From JAVSMW01 sp032027005 (lineage in GTDB: Bacteria > Bacillota > Thermincolia > Thermincolales > UBA2595), in contig JAVSMW010000015.1 in the NCBI GenBank assembly GCA_032027005.1, positions 1 through 64,000 of the forward strand: a stretch of DNA of 64,000 nucleotides, given 5' to 3'. Shown one piece after another: positions 59,990 to 64,000 of this stretch. Under the pieces are notes generated by a model. That model was not told where the DNA came from. It worked only from the letters and a program-made list of their open reading frames with translations, and did no database searches. The position numbers were made by a program, and so were the translations under genes. The first letter of the stretch is position 1; the number at the start of each line of letters is the position of its first letter.

Positions 59990-61222
59990 ATGTCTGATAC
60001 AAAAAGATTATCTTATTCTATTGATCCCAAAAGTGTTATCGCTCTGGTTATTGGCCTGCTAATTATCGGGGTGGTGATCATGGGTGTTGTCCGCTTTTTT
60101 AGCTCGATTCCGGCCATTGAAGCCACAAAATCTGCAGAAAATATTGTCTTACCCGGCCAGTTTTCCTTTACCCAACCTGAGAGGGGTGAATCCGCCGTTG
60201 GAAGTGACAAATTTGGTGTAATAGCCTCCTCGCCGGATCAGACCCCGATTCCAATCGCCAGTGTAGCTAAAATAATGACAGCTTACATAGTCTTAAAAGC
60301 CCATCCGCTCAAGCCCGGTGAGGATGGGCCGAGTCTTAAAATTACTGAGCAGGATGTGGCTGATTACGAGTTTGGTGTAAAAAACAACTACTCTGTTTTA
60401 AAAGTTGCTCTTGGGGAGAGTCTGACTGAGAGACAACTTCTGCAAGGTTTGATGCTGCCGTCAGGGAACAATATCGCCAACACATTAGGCCGCTGGATTG
60501 CTGGTTCAGATGAGGCATTTGTGGCTAAGATGAATGAAACCGCCAAATCCCTCGGGATGACCAATACCCACTATGCTGATGCCAGTGGGGCGGAGGAGGC
60601 TACTGTGAGCAATGCCGTCGACCAAATCAAAATCGCCCAGGCAGCCATGCAGGACCCTGTGTTTCGGGAAATTGTGGTTATGCCCCAGGCGACTCTCCCG
60701 GTTGCCGGCAAAGTGTTCAATGTAAACTCGATGCTTGGTAAACACGGGATTGTAGGCATTAAGACCGGTTCCGGCGTAATAGCCAAGGGATGCTTTGTTT
60801 CAGCCGCACCGTTAGTAAATGGCACTGAAAAGCACTATATTATCGGTGCCGTATTGGGTAGCGAAAAGGCCAACCAAAACCTGAAGAGCGCCCTCGATGC
60901 CAATGTTCAGATTTTGGACGAGGCCCGGCCGCAGTTTAAATTGAATACATTGACTCCGCCGGCAAACGGTTATGGAAAAATTACCACTCCCTGGGGCAGT
61001 CAAAGTGATCTACAACTCAGCAGGCCTATCCAGGTTTTTGGCTATCCTGGGATGAAAGTGCCTTATTCCATTAAGCCGAAGGCCATAAACAAATTCCCGA
61101 TTGCGCCGGGCACGGAAGTTGCAACTTTAACGATTCAAATGGGAGAAAAACCCATGGATTTTCCCATGCAAAACAAAGAACAAATTGATGCACCGGGACC
61201 GTTATGGAAAGTTATTAGGTAA
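59990..61222 (+). CDS. Serine-type D-Ala-D-Ala carboxypeptidase (peptidase S11)
   Basis: A 410-residue DD-carboxypeptidase trimming peptidoglycan stem peptides. An N-terminal membrane anchor (VIALVIGLLIIGVVIMGVVR, residues ~15-35) puts the enzyme outside the membrane. Active-site triad: SxxK in IPIASVAKIMTAY, SxN in LMLPSGNNIANTLG, KTG in VGIKTGSGVIAKG. The C-terminal ~100 residues are probably the beta-rich domain of PBP5-type enzymes. Start at ATG 59990 after CGGAGG. It probably forms its own transcription unit. Confidence 0.92.
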   Translation: MSDTKRLSYSIDPKSVIALVIGLLIIGVVIMGVVRFFSSIPAIEATKSAENIVLPGQFSFTQPERGESAVGSDKFGVIASSPDQTPIPIASVAKIMTAYIVLKAHPLKPGEDGPSLKITEQDVADYEFGVKNNYSVLKVALGESLTERQLLQGLMLPSGNNIANTLGRWIAGSDEAFVAKMNETAKSLGMTNTHYADASGAEEATVSNAVDQIKIAQAAMQDPVFREIVVMPQATLPVAGKVFNVNSMLGKHGIVGIKTGSGVIAKGCFVSAAPLVNGTEKHYIIGAVLGSEKANQNLKSALDANVQILDEARPQFKLNTLTPPANGYGKITTPWGSQSDLQLSRPIQVFGYPGMKVPYSIKPKAINKFPIAPGTEVATLTIQMGEKPMDFPMQNKEQIDAPGPLWKVIR

Positions 61223-61271
61223 CCATGTCGACCCACCAGGCTGGTAGATAAGGCCGGAGTTCATTGTGTTC

Positions 61272-61430
61272 ATGAAGTTTACACAGGAACTCAAACAAGT
61301 CGTAGATTTGGAGTTCTTGATGAAATGCTCCGAGGCTTTCAAAATTTGGCTATTCTTCTTTCCAACGTTGATTGAGGAATTTGCTCAACTCGTCTTGCAG
61401 GGAATTATATTTCTCTTTCTTCTGCCATAA
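61272..61430 (+). pseudogene. Possible N-terminal scrap of a transposase
   Basis: A 52-codon frame, MKFTQELKQVVDLEFLMKCS EAFKIWLFFFPTLIEEFAQL, resembles the start of ISLre2/UPF0236-type transposases as I remember them, then stops. Weak support. If right, an insertion sequence once sat here and could explain the damage to the next gene. Confidence 0.3.
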
Positions 61431-61438
61431 TAAAGGCA

Positions 61439-61819
61439 ATGTCAACTGTGGTAACATGCTTGGATGAACCGGAAACAATGCGGTGGTTAGTTGAAATTAT
61501 TCAGGAAGCAGTGCAAGCACCGCCTGAGGATCAAGCGGCAGTGCGGGTTCATGAAACCATCCGGCAAATAAAGAATGAGTTTCCTGAAGTCAACGCCGTT
61601 TGTGGTTTAAGTAATGTTTCATATGGCTTGCCTAATCGGAAAGTGCTGAACCAAACCTTTATGATTCAAACCATGACCGCCGGTATGGATGCATATATTT
61701 TAGATCCCCTGGACCAGACACTTATGGGTTTCTATATTGCTTCTCGGGCCTTAATGGGCAAAGATGAATATTGTCTGGGATTCATAAGTGCTCATAGAGA
61801 TGGATTATATGATAAATAG
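61439..61819 (+). pseudogene. Internally deleted methyltetrahydrofolate:corrinoid methyltransferase
   Basis: 126 codons. The start DEPETMRWLVEIIQEAVQAP matches the early part of AcsE/MeTr-type pterin-binding methyltransferases. It then jumps directly to their last third: VNAVCGLSNVSYGLPNRKVL, NQTFMIQTMTAGMDAYILDP, MGKDEYCLGF. Roughly 120 central residues of the TIM barrel are missing, along with the true N-terminus, so it is unlikely to be active. Full-length members have ~260 residues. It hints that the lineage has or had Wood-Ljungdahl or related C1/corrinoid chemistry. A terminator follows. Confidence 0.7.
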
Positions 61820-61856
61820 CGTTGGCAAAGCTTTTTGCGATCGGCCTTCGGCCAAG

Positions 61857-61900
61857 AAAAAGGCGGTATTCGATTATGCTTAATCGAGTACCGCCTTTTC
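61857..61900 (+). terminator. Intrinsic terminator
   Basis: AAAAGGCGGTA-t-TCGATTA pairs with TAATCGA-g-TACCGCCTTTT, followed by C and TG. A long near-perfect stem that may work in both directions. Confidence 0.88.
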
Positions 61901-61998
61901 TGTAGTTAATGATATTTACTAAACTAATAGAGGATTTTGTAAAAGTAAGTAGAATTAATCAACAGTAATGGAATAATTTTCTTGTACGAGGTGGTTCT

Positions 61999-63513
61999 AT
62001 GCAATCACTGCACGATCTAATAAGCAGAAATGAAACAAAGCTGACCCAAAAAGTTATTGCTTACTTGAAAGACAAGGGATATGTTGAATATACCTCAACT
62101 CTGATGGAAGCATGGAGAATGTCAATTACCGGAATTTCAAAGATAATATTATCCCTTTCAAAAAAATCAGAATCAATACCAGAAATAGGCCCAAATACAG
62201 ACTATACAAAAGACGAAGTTTTTTCCTTTGCAATCAGGGAAGCGCGACTTCACCGAAATAGAGGAACAAACTATAATTTGTTTTTTGGTGCCTTCAAATA
62301 TTATCGTCAAACATATAATGACCTCATTTTGGAACAGGGTTTTGAAAAACAATATGAAAATTATTGCCTTAATTTTGTAAACAGATGTTTCGATTGGATA
62401 GAGTTAGGGTTTTCAAGTGAATGGCTTACTCTAAAAGAAAAAGATTATATTGATGATTTACAAGAATCGAATAGGACAATGACTAACGAAAAGAATAAAT
62501 ATTTAACTATCTTTGAGAGTTGTTCCGTGCCAATTGTAATCTTGGATAATGACTGTTATATTGATAATCTAAACTTCAAAGCGGCCCAGCTGTTCATGGA
62601 TACAATTATTCCGGGGTCAGGTTACTATGGCGGTGAATTTAGAAACATATATTTTTCATGGTTTAGCCGCGAATTAGCAGTTTTTGTTAATAATAGCCAA
62701 AAGCAATTTAGTTTTGAAACGAGTTTAGATACAAAAGAAGGTAAAAAACATTTTCAGGTAATGTTTAATCGGATGCTTGATGTAACTGACAAGTTCAAAG
62801 GGACAATTGTGACTCTGCATGATATAACAGAACTTAAGATGATGGAAAAGGAAATGGCGCGACTCGGACGATTGGAATTAATAGGCGAAATGGCTGCCGG
62901 GATTGGCCATGAAATCAGAAACCCGATGACCACAGTTCGGGGCTTTCTTCAGCTTATCTCCAGTAAACAGGAAAACAAGGGATATCAAGATGTTTTTCGA
63001 TTAATGATTGAAGAGCTTGATCGGGCAAATTCAATAATCAGCGAATATTTAACTATGAGCAAGGACAAGCATGTCACTTTGGAAAAGCATAACCTTAATC
63101 ATATAATAGAAAAAATATTTCCATTAATTAGGGCGGACTCTCTTAAAATTGGAAGAAATATTAACAAACACTTACAAGAAATTCCCGACTTACTATTAGA
63201 CGAAAAAGAAATCCGCCAACTTATCCTTAACCTAACCCGTAACGGTCTGGAAGCAATGACGGAAGGGAAAAACTTAACTATTGCCACTTATATGGAGGAC
63301 AGCGAGGTAGTATTAGCGGTCAAAGATGAAGGTAATGGTATTGGGCCCGAAGTGCTCGATAAGCTCGGAACACCATTTTTTACTACAAAGGATAACGGTA
63401 CAGGCCTAGGGCTTGCAGTTTGCTACAGTATAGCCAAGAGACACAAAGCGCGGATTGACTTCAAAACTAGCTCAGAGGGGACTATCTTTTGTGTAAAATT
63501 TCTATGGCAGTGA
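61999..63513 (+). CDS. Soluble sensor histidine kinase
   Basis: A 504-residue kinase without membrane segments. Residues ~1-150 are a helical sensory domain resembling the N-terminal RsbR/globin-like module (SRNETKLTQKVIAYLKDKGY; FGAFKYYRQTYNDLI). A PAS domain follows (residues ~165-280). HisKA has H in GEMAAGIGHEIRNPMTTVRG. The ATPase domain has N-box LILNLTRNGLEAM, G1 VKDEGNGIGPE, F-box TPFFTTK and G2 GTGLGLAVCYS. The layout resembles sporulation kinases feeding Spo0F. No response regulator is adjacent (orphan kinase). Start at ATG 61999 after GAGGTGG. Confidence 0.93.
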   Translation: MQSLHDLISRNETKLTQKVIAYLKDKGYVEYTSTLMEAWRMSITGISKIILSLSKKSESIPEIGPNTDYTKDEVFSFAIREARLHRNRGTNYNLFFGAFKYYRQTYNDLILEQGFEKQYENYCLNFVNRCFDWIELGFSSEWLTLKEKDYIDDLQESNRTMTNEKNKYLTIFESCSVPIVILDNDCYIDNLNFKAAQLFMDTIIPGSGYYGGEFRNIYFSWFSRELAVFVNNSQKQFSFETSLDTKEGKKHFQVMFNRMLDVTDKFKGTIVTLHDITELKMMEKEMARLGRLELIGEMAAGIGHEIRNPMTTVRGFLQLISSKQENKGYQDVFRLMIEELDRANSIISEYLTMSKDKHVTLEKHNLNHIIEKIFPLIRADSLKIGRNINKHLQEIPDLLLDEKEIRQLILNLTRNGLEAMTEGKNLTIATYMEDSEVVLAVKDEGNGIGPEVLDKLGTPFFTTKDNGTGLGLAVCYSIAKRHKARIDFKTSSEGTIFCVKFLWQ

Positions 63514-63521
63514 AATAACTT

Positions 63522-63560
63522 GGGGTTGTCTCATATGTTTGAGACAGCCCCTTAATTATT
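63522..63560. terminator. Bidirectional terminator between kinase and arsR-type gene
   Basis: GGGGTTGTCTCA / TGAGACAGCCCC stem (one G-T pair) between two convergent genes, with AT-rich sequence on its right. Confidence 0.75.
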
Positions 63561-63592
63561 AAGCAATCTATTTTTTATGGTTTAAAGGCAGA

Positions 63593-63958
63593 TTAGCCAT
63601 GTCTCACATGCTCCAGACCCTGGGTGAACAGATTGATTATGTGATGATCATCTATTGCATAAAAGACTACTTTCCCTTCTTTTCTGAATTTTACTAAACG
63701 CAAGTTTCGTAAAACCCTGAGTTGATGGGATATTGCAGACTGACTCATACCCAGTAGAGCAGCGAGGTCACAGACGCAGAGTTCGTGCATCGAAAGGGCA
63801 TGAATTATTTGCACCCTGGTCGGGTCGCCAAGGGCTTTAAAAGATTCGGCAAGTTTCAGGACTGTATCCTTGTCAAGAAATCTGGCTTTGATTTCCCGAA
63901 CGGTATCTTCATGAATGCATAACACTTCGCAAGTATCATTAGTATCGTGTGCAGACAA
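63593..63958 (-). CDS. ArsR/SmtB-family metal-responsive repressor (CadC/ZiaR-like)
   Basis: A 121-residue winged-helix repressor: LAESFKALGDPTRVQIIHAL, recognition helix MSQSAISHQLRVLRNLRLVK. Metal-site features are visible: N-terminal CEVLC plus ELCVCDLA (the alpha3N Cys cluster of CadC) and the C-terminal helix DDHHIINLF...LEHVRH (alpha5-like D-x-H ... H ligands). It should sense Zn/Cd/Pb/Co-type ions. TTG 63958 has GGGGGG 7 bases upstream. Its target, probably a metal exporter, would lie beyond the window's right edge, transcribed divergently or independently. Confidence 0.92.
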   Translation of the reverse strand: MSAHDTNDTCEVLCIHEDTVREIKARFLDKDTVLKLAESFKALGDPTRVQIIHALSMHELCVCDLAALLGMSQSAISHQLRVLRNLRLVKFRKEGKVVFYAIDDHHIINLFTQGLEHVRHG

Positions 63959-64000
63959 CGATTAACCCCCCTCTAGAAACTTGGGTAACTGCTCATGTGT

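Overview
The window looks like a draft or metagenomic contig (N bases at 1677, 6832, 8389, 8677-8693 and 57055) from a low- to mid-GC Clostridia-type Firmicute, probably close to the Peptococcaceae/Thermincolaceae. This is inferred from Firmicute gene order (uvrA-uvrC; rapZ-yvcK-whiA; rpoN-cggR-gap-pgk-tpiA-gpmI-eno; secG-rnr-smpB-ssrA), a membrane pyrophosphatase, AGGAGG-type ribosome binding sites with many GTG/TTG starts, and extended -10 promoters (TGG-TATAAT).

Layout. 1-2120: a frameshifted DDE transposase, a small XRE regulator and a dispersed repeat. 2246-8786: uvrA/uvrC with small conserved genes and a HAD phosphatase. 9023-16392: a carbohydrate block (GH15 glucan hydrolase, glycogen debranching enzyme, phosphoglucose/phosphomannose isomerase, PHP phosphoesterase, ROK glucokinase) that could turn glycogen- or starch-like glucan into fructose-6-phosphate. 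16617-19262: a chemoreceptor and small genes of unknown role. 19549-25968: PHP protein, rapZ, yvcK, two FluC fluoride channel subunits, whiA, rpoN. 26028-33250: cggR and the lower-glycolysis operon, with a recognisable CggR operator. 33558-41890: hppA, a repeat- and palindrome-rich spacer, a YtrA-type GntR regulator with a deleted ABC transporter, a PH/DUF1648 membrane protein, secG, rnr, smpB and tmRNA.

41888-58795 is best read as a 16.9-kb integrated element at the 3' end of ssrA. It is bounded by 30-bp direct repeats (29/30 identical), each followed by a copy of the ssrA-type terminator. Its left part is a phage remnant (tail fibre genes, holin, amidase), followed by an HTH/zinc-finger protein, a small SHOCT-like protein and two tandem large serine recombinases. 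The remainder is a cargo block of mostly unrecognised genes: a duplicated HTH-like domain protein, a protein with a HEPN-like RHxxxH motif, a zinc-ribbon protein, a CoiA-like nuclease with a hidden zinc finger, an HKD (phospholipase D-type) nuclease, a DUF3800-like protein, an unknown protein and a DUF1643 protein. This cargo is the best candidate here for an undescribed defence-type system.

58796-64000: gene scraps, a YefM/ParE-type toxin-antitoxin pair with a palindromic operator, a D,D-carboxypeptidase, a possible transposase scrap, an internally deleted corrinoid methyltransferase gene, a soluble histidine kinase and a convergent ArsR-family metal sensor.

The window is also rich in dispersed non-coding elements: a ~147-bp repeat in three copies, a ~133-bp hairpin-rich repeat in two inverted copies, two long palindromes with a common core but different arms, and GAGTGG-like low-complexity tracts at gene ends.
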